Shown: piece by piece, positions 22,277-36,100 of the stretch
Layout of the letters: every line of letters starts with the position of its first letter
Position numbering within the stretch: position 1 is the stretch's first letter
Origin: Excoecaria cochinchinensis
Taxonomy: Eukaryota; Streptophyta; Magnoliopsida; Malpighiales; Euphorbiaceae
Length of the DNA stretch: 64,000 bases
Direction: 5' to 3'
Assembly (NCBI GenBank): GCA_947683425.1
Contig: CANTUQ010000050.1
Span: 11,214,501-11,278,500 of the forward strand
Made by a program: the position numbers and the translations under genes
The notes under the pieces: model-generated
What the model saw: the letters and a program-made list of their open reading frames with translations, nothing else
Told to the model about the DNA's origin: nothing
Database searches by the model: none

Positions 22277-25200
22277 TTATTGGAGATGAGTGGAAACTTG
22301 ATGCACCAAAGAGACAATGACAGTTACATCATCAAGTTTGCCACCAGTATATCCTACATACCCAGCTGCTTGAACTGCATCACTAAATGGACTCCTCACA
22401 CATGCTGACTGTCCCACTTCTTGTGCCCTTGCTGCTATTACTTCTGCTATTTCCTGTACAAAATAATGCACCCTTTTAAATAAAGCTCAAGTATCCGAAA
22501 TAGATCGATTTTATCCTGTAAGTTTTTTTACACATTAAAACTTTTAACTACTTGAAATAAAAAGATTTTAGTCTTATACTTTTCAAGATAGGTAATTTTT
22601 GCTGTTAAATTTATCAAAATGGACGTATTGTACTCCTATAATGAATGACACGTAGTATTATATGATTGATTAACGTATGAGATAAGGGTAAAATTGTATT
22701 GCTTCAAATAGTTCTGAGGTAAAAATCGATAAACAAAAATTAAAGGCAAAATTGTTCTATTTCGAATAGTTAAAGGGATAAAAATCGTCTTTATCCCCTT
22801 TTAAATATGCATAATTGTTAGCAGAATTGTTAAACATGGTCTACTGAATTAGTACCTGAGGCTTCATGCTAGCTTTAACTGAAGTGGAGACAATTGAAGC
22901 TATTTCTTGTTCATATAGATTGTCAAAAAGGCCATCCGTGGCAGTGATGATAATGTCACCCTCATCCAGAACAATATCATATTCCTGAAACAAAGATTTA
23001 GTACCAAAATTAAAATCTAGGATACTTGAATTTTAATGTGCATATTTCAAAATTTTCATACTCCAGATATCTGTCTAACCTAAATGGGATTCCATCTCCT
23101 TAAATAGAAAATATAGTCCTAATGAGACACATAAATCCTATTCTAGAAAGAAATCCAATTCCAACATTCAAGTTATCATATTCACTCATTCTACTATTTG
23201 CATCTTTTCCTCAAAACAGTCTTACTGACTTAGGCATCGCAGATGAATATAACCGATGAACATAACCTATCAATGTACAAAAGCACTGCATCAATATAAC
23301 TAAGTTTCTCCTGTTGCCTACTCAAGAAAGCATAGGGACAACAATGAGTCTTCAAGAATTGTACTAGTTGAATTATACACGAGTGATTCTGATGATATTC
23401 TAAGAACACCTAGTTATGAAAAGTTTCAGCTGGACAAGAAATTCGAATCTTCATACCTCTACGAGTTCAGAGGAATTGTCGCCTTTTTCTATCTGCACCG
23501 GAAAGTTGAATTCATGTAACATTGGAGAAGACTTCTTAAAGATGGTTCCATTTCTTATAATAACAAATGCTGAGTCTCCAACATTAGCCACATGGAGAGT
23601 CTGCGGGTTCATATTGTCAATGCAAAGATGATAACATTGTAATGCTTTGATCAAGAATACCAATCACTTTCATACTTGCATTAGAAATAAAAATGAAGAC
23701 CAAATTGCTGCCATGTTTTTGAAAGGAAATGATGCCACCCAGTTTGAGAAGTTTACAGCCGAGAAAAGGCATCTAAAGTTCCTAAGAACTCTACCTGTCC
23801 ATCAAAATAAGCAATCAAAGCTGTAGATGACCCTGGAGATTCGGTTTCCATGGCAGCTTTACTGAGAACTTCCACTGGTTCAGTTAGTGGAATGCTTTTG
23901 CTATCAGCCACGATTTTCTCACAATTTTTAATTAACTCTTGGGCATACATTCCAACACTAAACCCTGCAAAATAATGCAAACTATGTTCGGTCTAGATTG
24001 AATAATTCAAGATGCTTTTGCTATAAAACCTTAAGGAAAAGCAAAGTGTGGAGATGACAAAAGAGAGATTAACTTGTTGATGCAAGGATTTCCTAGTGAA
24101 CACATAGAGGGGATGAAAAATTAAGACAAACAAATGTCCATTATTAAAACTGGTTGGAATAAATCTTTTCAAGAAATATGGAACATGAAAAAGCTCAACC
24201 TGTTTGAGATTGGAATGCTATATTTAGTTGAATAACATTCAAAGATGTACCTTCAAGTGACCACAGTGCAACTCCATCAGCTATCCCAAGCCAGTTCTGA
24301 TCAACAAAATATGCATCTTCTCCACCTGTCAACACCTGGAAATTATTATTTTATTGAATTACTGACCCTGATAATTAGCTTTAGTAAAACGCTGTGTAAT
24401 GGATAGCTCAACTTTCAAATCCAAGCATTTCCTTACTTGAAATTGAGAAATCTAATTTTGAACTTGTGAAACTTAAGTTAGACCAGATGATGCAAAAGTG
24501 AGTACAAACAGTGCAATAAACCAAATTCATGGCATAAGAATCCAGGAAAAAGCGGGTCAAATCGATGCCTAATTTTAGGCAGCTGAGAGAATTCCCATAT
24601 AGTTTCATTCAATTGTATGAAAATTTTATATCAACTCTCTAAATCTTAAATGAAATGAGTATATAAGAACATCAAAAGGAATGAAAATTCTGATGGACTT
24701 ATGGCCATATGGTTGAGGTACCTTAGAGGGATGTGGCAAAGATGCTGCACCAGAAAGCAAGAAAACTCCCAACGTTGACACTTTCTCGCTGTTTATAAAC
24801 AAAGCAAAGGAGTATGAGGAACCAAAAAAAAAGTACAAAATATATATAAATAGTTCATTTCATTTCTTCAGCCAAACTTACTCCTGCTAAAATTGGTATT
24901 CTTCATTCATTTTCCAATACAAATCATTATAAACAATCAAAGTCGAAAACAAAAGGACAACTAATTTTTCCCAAAATTGGGAATAAGAGTTTCGAGATCT
25001 GAAAAGGCACAAAAAAAACAAAAAGCAAATGGCAATCTAAAGTACACAAGGGCAAAAGGACAAGATGTATGAAAAATATTGGCTTTCAGCACCATAATTT
25101 GCTGAACTGGCACAGGAAATAATGAGCAAAAACCAAACTTAGCCATACATATTAGGAGAAAAAACTGAATTCTGACAACTATGCCAGTTACATCTCTTAA

Positions 25201-27416
25201 AATACGCATCAAGTAGATATATTAGAATTGTGAGAACTAAATGGAAAGATGGCCATTTTAAAAATTTGCCTTCAAGGAATCGAAAATTATTCGAGGAGAA
25301 AAAGAGGGAGAGAGGATGTTGGTAGATACATAGTCGTAGTAGCTTCCCTCACTTGTGATGCTGCAGCCAAAGGAATTGAAGCATCTCCAACCCTGCTTCT
25401 CTGTGAATCTCCCTCAGTTATTTCTTCTGTCCAGCTCGAGGAAGGCAGGTTTCCATCCAACTACAATTAATAAAACAAGAAAGGAATTATAGACCTTGGG
25501 GACAGTCTTTAAACATTAGTCCCAAAATGCATAAAATAGAAGAAAGTCTGTCAGTAGCAACTATATAGTCTCAAGCAAACCTTAGGCTACCAAGTGCATA
25601 TATGCACAACTAGGGCATATTCTTTTGAAAGAATGGTAACAACTACAAGTTGAACTGGGACATAAATACAAGCATAAAATTAACTCTTGAAAGAAAGAAG
25701 ATAACAAGAACTGACCATCTTCAAACTCTCAGCTCCTTCATTGTAAAGGGGTTCCTCATTCACTGCATAACGAGTTAGTTCCTCATTCACTGCATGATGA
25801 GTTAGTTGCTCATCCACTGGACTATGAGTTGGTTGCTTATCTAATGCACTATGAGCTGGTTGCTCATCCATGGCATTAAGGATCTGGGTGGCATATTACC
25901 CCAAGTTAGAAAAAAGATGCAGATGGACTTTAAGCATACAGCACATGTCTTAAAAAGAAAAGAAGAATGAGGACTAACCATGTCCCTACTTTCAACTTCT
26001 TCATTGCCATCAGGTTCTTCGTCCAATGCATTATGAGTTGGTCGCTCAATAACTTCCTCATCGATAGACCAACTTGATTCCTCATTCACTGAACCATTTG
26101 TTGGTTGCTCAACAGGTTCCACATCTACGACATTGCGAGTTGGTTCCTCAGAGGGTTCTTCATCCAACAAATTATAGGTTAGTTCCTCATCCGCTGCATT
26201 CTGGGTTGATATCTCATCCACTGCGTTATGCATTAATTCCTTATCCACTGCATTATAATTAGGTGCTTTATAAGTCTCCTCATCCACAGCACTGGTAGTT
26301 GCTTGCTGATTTAAGATTTCAGTCTCCAAGGAACTAAATGCAGGCACCACTTCAGTAAGACCTTTGCCACCTTGATCATTAATCATATAGTTCCTGCCGA
26401 TGTTTTGCATGCTAGGATCTGTATCTTGGCCTTCGGTATTCTCTTTGTCACCTGCTTGAGATGCAAAATTAGCAGCTACTTCAATACCAGACTCTGCTGA
26501 TTCACTAACATCCTCATTTTCGCCATCCTCTGGGGATACTTCCTTGGAAGAAGAAATATCCATCTCTGAACCAATAGCTGAAGTGGTAAAGTCCCTATTG
26601 CTACCAATAGTTTTGTCTTCAATAACATCGTCTAGCTCGGGCTTATTGGCCGGAGTTACAACCTCGAAGCCGATCAATTCAAAATTATTGCCAACACTTG
26701 ACTGAACATCATCATCATCATCCTCTGACAATCTTATTCTCATTCCATTTGTATGATCATTAGAGTCCTTTGTGGATAAGTCTATTTGTTCAACACTATT
26801 AACTAACTCATTTTCAGATTTAACTTCCTCTTTTGAAAAAGTAACAAGCTCCTCATCAACAGTTTCTAATTCACCTTGTGTAGGACTACCTGTTGGTTTT
26901 CCCAGTTCCACACTCTTTGGAATCTCACTTACTTCTCCAAACTGGAAGAGTAGACTTCCATCAGAGTGTTCTGCCACAATCACCAGCATATGTATCCAAA
27001 ATTGGTCAAGAGAATTCAACATTTCTTTAACTAATTCATACGCATAAATTCAAGAGACATTTTCAAAGGAGAAGGAAACAAATGTAGAGTGAAGTAATTA
27101 TTTGCAACCTACCATAAACTAGGAACAGGAATCAAGCAGAGAAAGTTTAAAACTCTAAGCAATCAAAAAGAAAACAATTGAAAATTTAAGCAATCATATA
27201 GAAAAATATTGAAACTTGAAGAATACCTTTAATAGAAATAATATCAAAATCTCCAGAAGAGGAAGTTTTGGGAGTGGAAAGGATCTTGAAAGATGAACAA
27301 GAACTGCGTTTTGAAGAAGAAAAAGAAATTGGAAAGGAAGGGAAAAGAATGGGTTTCGATAGAAGAAAAGGATGGTGGAAAGAAGAACAAAAGGTTAAAA
27401 ATCTAGCATCAGCCAT
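22277..27416 (-). CDS. Chloroplast-type protein phosphatase 2C with acidic repeat N-terminus (PP2C62-like)
   Basis: Ten exons on the minus strand: 27416-27227, 26970-25979, 25883-25716, 25460-25353, 24784-24722, 24335-24251, 23964-23795, 23600-23457, 22984-22856 and 22453-22277. All join in phase to 741 residues. The junction of exons 4 and 5 is the least certain: the 24785 acceptor is GAG, and an alternative CAG acceptor/later donor pair also keeps frame. The N-terminus (Ser/Phe-rich, few acids) looks like a plastid transit peptide. Residues about 64-450 are acidic and end in degenerate repeats ([17 protein letters not shown]). The catalytic domain carries GGEDAYFVD (511-519), ADGVALW (526-532), VANVGDS (596-602), TATDGLFD (654-661) and LDDVT (723-727), so the metal-binding aspartates are present. 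Domain order and length resemble Arabidopsis At4g33500 (probable PP2C 62). The start is the first in-frame ATG; an upstream ATG closes after seven codons. Confidence 0.85.
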
Positions 27417-27422
27417 TACCAA

Positions 27423-29650
27423 TTTCCTTCATTGAACTGGAATTTTGTTTCCCCTCCTAATGTTTAGTTTAGCATTCTAGAAGTTGGAAGAAAGTGAATT
27501 GAAGGTCACTATCTATGGCTGGGCCATTGCTATTTAATTTTCTTCCAGCAAAGCTTCATAAAGATAAGTCTTATATTTTATTTTTCACCTTTTGTTTTAC
27601 TTTTTTCTTTTCAAATTCCTTTTTTATTTTTGTTTCATTTAATTCCCACTTTTTTAATAATTATTTAATATTCAAAATTCATTCATTGAATTATTGAATT
27701 CAAACCGAATATACTAATAAAAAAGAAACTATAAAAATATTTTATATTTAAAATTTAAACTTATCATTTTTTTAATTATCAGAATAAAAAATTCTATATT
27801 TACTCTCATTATTTTTGAATAAATTTTATTTATTTATTTACTTATTTATCATGAAGTATTATTGAAAATCAAATAGTTAAATTAGATTTTAAATAATTTA
27901 ATAATTTATAATAAAATATTTAACCATGAAAGTGGATTGCTAATTTATTAATCTTATATATTTTTTATTTTCACCCCTTTTTATCCTCAAAACCATTTTT
28001 ATTTTTTAATTTCAGTAAGTTTTATTTTTTTTTAAAGGTTCTGGCCTCAAGATCCCATGAACTTCATGGTGTATTTTTGTGAACGAAATGATTAAATTCA
28101 ATTCTAGAGAATTTATAATAAAATTTTAACCATGGATTAGCCAATCTCTTGCTACATTTAAATTTTTATTTCACTTTTTATTTATTAATAAAAATATTGT
28201 TTTGTTAACCAATATGATTTGTCTGATAACTAATACTTAATTAAAAACACAGATTTTTTTTTATTTCAATTTCTCCTATTAATATTTAGGATTTATGATT
28301 AGATTATATGCAATTACACTGTCATTGGACTAATTAATCAATACAAGGCCTATTTTTTAAGTTCAATCCATTAATATCAGTTTTTCAAAATTAAAATCCA
28401 AATTCAGTTTATTAACAATTAATTAACTGCTAATCAGTTAACCACTAAATTCAATCAATTAACCATTAACTATTTATTAACCGTTTAAAAAAAAATTAAA
28501 CATATACAATTATAATTATCCCATACTTCATAAAAGACATATCCATCTATCTATTAAATTAAAATATAAATTTTACAAATTTTAAACATAAAATACAAGT
28601 CATGAAAATTTAATATCAATACAATACAATAAAATTATATAAATACTAATTTATCAGTTATCTATTTAACAATTGGATGATTTTGCAAGACAATAAAAAA
28701 AATTCAAGTTAACATCAACTATATAAACATGAATGATAAAAATGAAAATAAAAATTAATTTTCAAGAGCAAAGCAAAGTAGATAATGAGAACTGCAGTGA
28801 AAAAAGATTGAGTTATTGTTTTTAAAATTATAGCACGTGAAATTATTTTTATATCTATATATATTTAAAATTATATATAAATCGATTAACCAGACACATA
28901 AGTCAAAATCCAAGTTTATTAACCAAAATTTTAAAAATTTAAATTTATATTCATATCCAATTAAATTGATTAACCACTAAAATCAATTTGAAGTATTTTT
29001 TAATTAACCATTTAACAGTTTTTCAATTTCTTTCCGTACTAACTTGCACCTTAACTTTTTTCCAAGTTTTGTTTTATAATACAAAATTCCAAATACCTTC
29101 ATGAGAAATTAAAAAAGCAATGTTAAAGGTTTTTTTAACCAATTTTACTTTTTATTTTTATCATTTGTTATAGAATGAAAAAAAAATAAAAAACTCCAAT
29201 TTAAAATATTCAAATATTTAATTTTGAAATTTCCAAAAGAGACCATTTTTTAGCATCTTAATATATCTTTTTTTGTTAGATTTCTATCATTTTTAATTAC
29301 CACATTTTCTTTCTCAATAAAAGCTTATCAAATTATTGTTTCAAAACTTAAAAGTATTTAATTCTTTTCTAAATATTTATACAATAAACTTTTAGAAAAA
29401 AAAATGATTGTTTTGATTGAAATATATAAATGCTTTCTCACCAATATATACAAGTAGTAATTCAATATACGTGCAAATTCAGTATACGTGCAAATACAGT
29501 ACGCGTGTCTGTAGACAATTAAATTGTACTCGTCTTTTAATCTAATGGTTCAAATGCACACGAATAATATATTTCATTACAATATGGATAGTTAAATAAA
29601 AAAAAATATTTTTTATTTTTCATTTAATAGTTGATATTTGATGCAATCTC
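27423..29650. other. Gene-free AT-rich region with a dispersed repeat
   Basis: No gene. Around 28340-29040 a TTAACCA/GGTTAA-rich repeat resembles, in reverse orientation, 55690-56275 (shared words such as GATTAACCAGACACATAAGT against ACTTAAGTGTCTGGTTAACT). At 29455-29510 there are three short near-tandem copies of a TATACGTGCAAATTCAG-like unit. Confidence 0.45.
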
Positions 29651-29653
29651 TCC

Positions 29654-30453
29654 TAGGGGTGTGCATCGGTCTGGTTCGGGTCAATCCGAACCGAACCCAT
29701 CAACCCAAAAATTGAAATATACACTATATTTCAAACTGAACCGACCCTATATATTAGTAGGGCCCCGAACCGATTAACATGATGATTTTCGGACCCCGAA
29801 CCAATTGAACCGATCTCTCTCTCCCTCTCTCTCCTCCTTTTCGCAGTTCTCTCTCCCTCTTTCTGTGATTTTTCAAGATTTTTGAACAAAATAAACACAA
29901 ATCTATCCCAAATAAACACAAATCCATCTAAATCAAATACAAATAAATACAAATCTATCAAAATCAAACATAAATAAACACAAATCAAACACACAAAATC
30001 AAATTTGAAGAGAAAAATGAACAGATCGATTGAAGAAGGAGAAGAAGTGGAGAGAGAAAAGATCGATCCAAGAAGACGAAAAAGAAGAAGGGAGAGAGAA
30101 GAAGAAGAAGATCGAAGACGAAGGACAGAGAGAGAGAGAGAGAACTTGACATCGACGGTGGCGGCGGAGGAGTAGATCGTTACAGACAAGGGCAGAGGTA
30201 GATATCTGGGGAAGAAAGAGGCGTAGAGGGAGAGGGAGAGGGAGAGATAGTGGGGAGGGGAGCAACTGGGAAAAAAAAGAAAGAAGAGAGTTTATATAGT
30301 TTTTCGGTCGGATTGGAGTTTTGAACGTTTTAAACCGATCCGAATTCGAACCCGTAAAACCGATCTGACCATGATATTCTGAACAATTCTACCCGAATAG
30401 TTAATTCGGGTCGATTTGTTCAGATTTTTCGGGTTGGATTTTACACAGCCCTA
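29654..30453. mobile_element. 0.8 kb hAT-like MITE with CT-rich interior
   Basis: The ends TAGGGGTGTG (29654) and CACAGCCCTA (to 30453) are inverted with one mismatch. The flanks ATCTCTCC and ATCTCCAC look like a decayed 8-bp duplication (or an exact 5-bp TCTCC). Subterminal regions are GGTTCGGGTCAATCC-like and their inverse. The interior contains GAGAGA/CTCTCT tracts and no credible protein; long minus-strand ORFs here are low-complexity Ser/Leu/Phe artefacts. Confidence 0.65.
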
Positions 30454-30565
30454 ATCTCCACTAGGATTGAGTTCACCAAATAAAAAAAAATAAAAAAGAA
30501 AAAAATCTTGGAATAGCAAATGAAGTAGAAAGAGATTAAAAATAAAAGAAAAAGACAAAGGAAGA

Positions 30566-30716
30566 CACGTGGTTGGAGAGAAGCATGCAAAGGATGGAGC
30601 TGAAGTTCCTATTGGTCCGAAATCTATCCTCGACAGATTCATAGATTTCATCTTGAGATTTTCATTATCTTACATGGCTGCATTGGTAGCCCTTTTTAGA
30701 TACTCTCAACCACTTA
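30566..30716 (+). promoter_or_regulatory. Light-responsive promoter elements of LHCB6
   Basis: Upstream of the ATG at 30769 there are a G-box CACGTG (30566-30571), an inverted CCAAT (ATTGG at 30611-30615) and GATA/I-box cores on the minus strand near 30623 and 30665-30669. A G-box, CCAAT and GATA combination is usual for light-induced LHC genes. No clear TATA box is seen; a pyrimidine-rich initiator around 30700 is possible. Confidence 0.55.
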
Positions 30717-30768
30717 CAAAACCAAACCAAAGTAACTAAACCAACTAGTTGTGTTTGTGTTTGAAGTA

Positions 30769-31871
30769 ATGGCTGCTACTTCAGGTGCATTGCTTAATGG
30801 ATTGGGATCATCTTCTTCCTTCTTGTGTGGAAGGAAGAGCAGCCAAGCTTGCTTTGGTATTAATGGAGTGGCTAATCCTAATACCAATAATGGTTCAAGG
30901 AAGTTCGTGGTTATGGCTGCTAAGCCTAAGCCTAAGAAATCTTGGCTCCCTGGTGTTAGAGGTGGTGGCAACTTCATTGACCCTGAGTGGCTCGATGGAT
31001 CGTAAGTACTTTTAACCATTCAGCCAACACGAAAAATAATATTGCATCAATTGAGATCTTGTAATTTTAGTTTTAGTTAAGCATTTATATTTCTGTAAAT
31101 TAATTACATATGACATGAAATTGTTCCTCTACAGTTAGAAAAAGCTAATCTGTAGCTAATTTGCTATTTGTATATTGTACTATATAGCAACGGTTTAGTT
31201 AAGAATGTAGCTATAGCTTAAGAAGTTGATTTATGATGGATTTAACAAAGAAGGTTTGAATTCTGGCTAAGTTCCTGAGTGTAATATGATGGATTTAACA
31301 ATATGGTTTGATAAACTGTAGGCTCCCAGGTGACTATGGGTTTGACCCACTAGGACTAGGGAAAGACCCAGCATTCCTGAAATGGTATAGAGAAGCAGAG
31401 CTAATCCATGGGAGGTGGGCAATGGCTGCAGTAGTTGGAATATTTGTAGGCCAAGCCTGGAGTGGCGTACCATGGTTCGAGGCCGGGGCGGATCCTGCTG
31501 CCATTGCACCCTTCTCCTTTGGTTCTCTGTTGGGGACACAGCTTCTGTTGATGGGGTGGGTTGAGAGCAAAAGATGGGTTGATTTCTTTAACCCAGATTC
31601 GCAATCAGTGGAATGGGCAACTCCATGGTCAAGAACAGCCGAGAATTTCGGGAATGCGACCGGAGAGCAAGGTTACCCTGGTGGGAAGTTCTTTGATCCA
31701 TTGGGATTGGCAGGAACTATTAAAGATGGTGTTTATGTTCCCGATTTTGAGAAGCTTGAAAGGTTGAAACTTGCTGAGATTAAGCATGCTAGGATTGCTA
31801 TGCTTGCCATGTTGATTTTCTACTTTGAAGCTGGTCAAGGCAAGACTCCTCTTGGTGCACTTGGGTTGTAA
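30769..31871 (+). CDS. LHCB6: Chlorophyll a/b-binding protein CP24 of photosystem II (LHCB6)
   Basis: Two exons, 30769-31001 and 31322-31871, joined across a GTAAGT donor, give 260 residues, the expected size for CP24. The first 45-50 residues form a chloroplast transit peptide. The mature protein begins around [20 protein letters not shown] and has the LHC core: [20 protein letters not shown], first helix [20 protein letters not shown], the middle [12 protein letters not shown] segment, and third helix [20 protein letters not shown] ending [12 protein letters not shown]. The chlorophyll-binding Glu/His/Arg residues of both helix motifs ([18 protein letters not shown]) are intact. CP24 links moderately bound LHCII trimers to the PSII core and occurs in land plants. 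The intact frame, clean splice sites and promoter motifs indicate an active gene. Confidence 0.97.
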
Positions 31872-33156
31872 AAACCAATGTGAATTATGATTGTAGATAG
31901 AAATGCAATTTAGAGAACAAATGTTAATTTGAGTCATTATGAGTTCCCTCCATGACACTTCAAGATTCTTTTGGCTTGGGAATTTTGTTGTTTCTGTGTT
32001 CAATGTGTACTTATCTTCCAGGAAATGACAGAAAAGGTTGGCTTTCTCTTGCTTGATTTCCTATTTTCTTTTTTTAAAACAATAATACAAAATCCAAATA
32101 AGCTTACTTGGTTCAATCAGTACTAAAGTTCAATGAAGTTTATAATTTTTAATTATTTTAGTTCAGTTCAATTATAATCGAAAACCGAACCGTGCTATTA
32201 CCGAAAGGATCAAGTTGCATATGCTATTATTTGCAGAAATTTCCAACCTTTCATGACTCTGCAATCTTTTCATTTTCTTTTCTAAATGAAAAAGTAAGTT
32301 TTCATGGTCCAGAAGGAAACTTGATCATAATGCTTAGCAAGTGCTGCATTTATAATTCACTTGTCTTTCTGTATATAATGGAGTCCCAAGTCGAGTGCCA
32401 GAATCATATACTACAGCTTTTTATGCAAAGAAAAAGGCATTTCTCTGTCTCTGCACCAAACCAATTCACTTTTCATCTCAAATTAATCTACAACTAATAA
32501 TTTCAATAATACAATGCTTGTTGGCAGACCAACTACAATCACAGTCAAGTACTCAAATCACAACTCAAAGATCTGTTTCAGGTCTGAATCCTGTTGAGTT
32601 TGGTTCAAGCAGTTATGAGAAAAGGAAAATGGGAAAAAAGAAGACATTAATCAAGAACCCAAGACATTGGAAAATTTCTTTCGTTGGTACTGTAAGACAT
32701 CATGCTCAATTTGGTTTATGTTTTTTCAAACAAAAATCAAAAGCTGGGATTCTTGACGCAGAAAGAGCATCATGAGTATATGATTTGTTTCCTACAGTTG
32801 AAAGAAAATTTTGATTTACCATTAATTGAATGGTTTCTCATTCCAGCCGCATAAAATGGCTTGCCACTTTTCAGGCCAGAAACAACAGGAATAAGAGAAA
32901 GGAGAGCAAGAAAATGACAGACTGCATAGGGTTTGTCTAAGATGGAAAAGGTACTCTTCTAGCATCAATTCAAACAAAAAGGTTCGCATCCAAATCACAC
33001 GAGTGTCAAATTTAAAGATGAATAAGCCCGCTCTCCAACCCCTCACTACTCCTTCCAAAATAATAACAAAATTAAACTTAAAAAATAGAAAAACAAAAAG
33101 AGGAAGCTGGATGAAAGTGAGTGACAACAGAAAGAAATACTTGAAAAACTAGCAGA
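31872..33156. other. Intergenic region between LHCB6 and the FabZ gene
   Basis: Holds the LHCB6 3' UTR (to about 32030) and the 3' UTR of the convergent dehydratase gene (from about 32830). A 126-codon plus-strand ORF at 32395-32775 has no recognisable family pattern and no clear promoter; I do not call it a gene. Confidence 0.4.
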
Positions 33157-36100
33157 TTATTCACTACCCATAGCCATCAAAAACTCGCCTTCACAAACTA
33201 CCTCACCTCCAACATAAGCCTTGCCTTCCATCTTTGCTATTCCAAAGCGTTTCTGCAGCTTCACAAGTGTCATTCTCATAACCAAGGTGTCGCCTGCAAT
33301 GACAGGTTTCCTAAATCTTACTTTGTCAATCCCAGCAAAGAAGAAATTGTCACGAGAACCTCCAACTTCTGGTTGCAGCATGACCAAGCCACCAACTTGT
33401 GCCATTGCCTAGACATTACACACATCAAACATCAAAATTTAGCTTGAGCAGAGTATACCATATGCAAAGAGAAAGGAAAAGAAATACCGTTTTATTGGAG
33501 TTCAGAATACATGATTAATAAAGAATAATATTTAACTTCAAAAAGTGCAAGCTATGAGTATCGCAATTTTCTGACCTAAATTATATATGGCGAGTACAGT
33601 GAAGCATCCTTATCTAGAAGCCATCAAATGACACACTTTGCATTCAAAAGTCAAAGATGATACTTTTTACAAGGATGCTAGATTCCACAAAAGTTCTTTA
33701 CCAGGAAAGCAAATTGCATGAACTTATCGCGTGAGAAACTATTTCACCAAGCATCCAAAAGAAAATATCCAGAGGAAATGCAGCTTGCAAAAGGCCGCAA
33801 CAGAATAATCTCAGTTTCTTCCTTTCACCAGGGTAGCTGGTAGCTTTCCTTCTTTTTTCTTTTTTTTTTTCTTTTTTTTTTTCAAGTCCATTGCACCCCC
33901 CATGGTGAAGATTGATATTGCTGAGAATGCAAAGAAATTATAGGACCATGAAGCCAGCAAGGAATGTAAATGTTTTAGTGCCCAGGTATGATTGCAGTTT
34001 CATGAAAAATAAAACATAGGTCAAATGACACAAAAAAATAAAATAAAATTGCAAAACTACAATTTTTGCGATATTTTTTAGTTTTGCAATTTTATCCAAA
34101 TGGTCAAAATTGTAAATAATTAATTTTTTAAAATGAACTAGAATACAATATATATATATATATATATTTGATGACATTTTTATTTTTTGGTTCACCCAAT
34201 CCCTTTACAATTTCTGCCCTCTTCCCTAAGGTATTTGTTGTTAGTTGTAGTTGTTCTCCTAACAAGTGTAGGAGGCTTGCAAAAAATCTTTCAAGAGCAA
34301 TGAAAACAATAATCATTGGCAACAGTCACGAGCATATAGCTCTTGCAATTGCATGTGGTAAGAAGAAGACTATTCTGTCCATACAATTCCTCCAATCTTT
34401 GCCACAAATTTCCAGTTTCTTGTTAAACTCAAGTGGAGGATGGATTGAGTTTTGAAGAAGGTGCATAACTTTTGATCAATTATGAAAAGGATCACAAAGA
34501 AGGAAAGGATTAAAGATGATTGGACTGTAGATATTCAGATTAATCCAAGCTTTCCATCTTCTCACTCAAGACTCTTCTTAATTCCTGCACTAGCAGATCT
34601 TCTTAATTATGAAGATCACCACTCAAAACCTTTACCTTTGGTTGTTTTCCTACAGCCCTACAGACCAAATTTAGAGCAAATGTTTAAAATACTAAACTCA
34701 ACCAATGAGCTAGATTAATGAAGTTCTAGAAAAATAATTTTCTTGCAACACTCTTATTCTCAAGAATACTACAATGACTTGCTCAAGTTTTCCTTGCAAT
34801 GTTTCTTCATATTATTTTGAGTGTCTTCCAACAATAGGGACGGTAAAAGTTGCTACAGTTAGGTTTTATTATGGTCAAGGACTTAGGCCCTTTAGCCAAT
34901 CTTGGCCAGTGAACTGTTTCAAACATGGTCTACCATTCAGGATTACACCAATTTTTATTTCAGTCTAAAATATATTGTAATGTTAAAATATTACACCCTT
35001 AGACATTTATTCAATCAAATCCTTTCTAAAAATTTCAAGCTTTAACCAAGCAAATTACTCCCTACTAATACTCCAACATTTCCATTTGCCATTTACTAAA
35101 GGCCTAACATACCCAAGGCTAACAATCTCCCGTTTTGCAGGTGATAAAAAAATTTGTCGGTTGTCTGTTTTACACACACACACAAACACAAACAAACAAA
35201 CCAACAAACCAAAAAAAAAAAAGAAAGCAAGCCAAAAGTTTTAAAAGGTGATGCATTGAGAAATTTTTTTGCCTTACCATGTTCATGATAGAATTTAAAA
35301 TTAAGAGAGGACTAACATATTGGAGGTTTCAAAGTATTAAGCTGTGGCTCATATTTATTTTATAAGCATACAGGCCACCCAAAAAAGACTCACAAAGGCA
35401 GGTTGCAGGTTGCATCTTGGGGACAATACCTCCATTTGAAAAAGCTCTCCAAGGGGAAGAGCAATTTCAGTTGAACCTGTAGTACGATACACTCTTTACA
35501 GTCAAGAACAGTCAGTATTAGTCCTCAGCATTTCTGTACAAAAGGCCATAATTCTCCTTTCAACAGCATAAAATGAGAAGGTGAAAATCATCTATGTAGG
35601 AGCACTTGCCGAACCACATAAAAAATAATGCTTTCTCCTTTGCTATTCTAACCTATATGTGTGTGTGGCTTCTACCAAAATAGAGTTAGTATACTTGCAT
35701 TGACAAAATATATAGGAAACAATCAACCAGCTAATAATGGCCAAAGGGCCTTTGTCGAAAATGGTTTATTAAAAGGTCTATTGGATGCAACTTTTAAAGG
35801 CCCTCTTGTGCAAACAATAAGGGCCTAAACTAGACTAAGGTGTACTATCTATGAAAAGGAGAATTGCTTGTAGCTATCATTCAATCGGTGAGCCACATAA
35901 AAGGCTAAAGAACATTAACAAAATGGTTCGCTTCTTTTAATAAGAGCTATATTACATCGCATGCATCCTTGCGACTTACATGTATAATGTTATATCTCAG
36001 ATTATGATGCCACGAAAACATACTATCGCGACCTAATACATGGTTTCAAATGGCTAGACATTAAAATAGATGTAGCACATATTCTTTCCAAAAGAATTTA

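Noticed and set aside
29731..30265. Long minus-strand ORFs rich in Ser, Leu and Phe
   Set aside because: They arise from GA/CT-rich low-complexity sequence inside a MITE; there is no domain and the ends of the element explain the region.
32395..32775. 126-codon plus-strand ORF between LHCB6 and FabZ
   Set aside because: No family pattern, starts in the probable flank of LHCB6, overlaps other frames, and no promoter or splice context supports it.
34168..34968. Three ORFs in the FabZ intron that look vaguely protein-like
   Set aside because: They lie in different frames with no shared homology I can recognise; probably chance or very old transposon remains.
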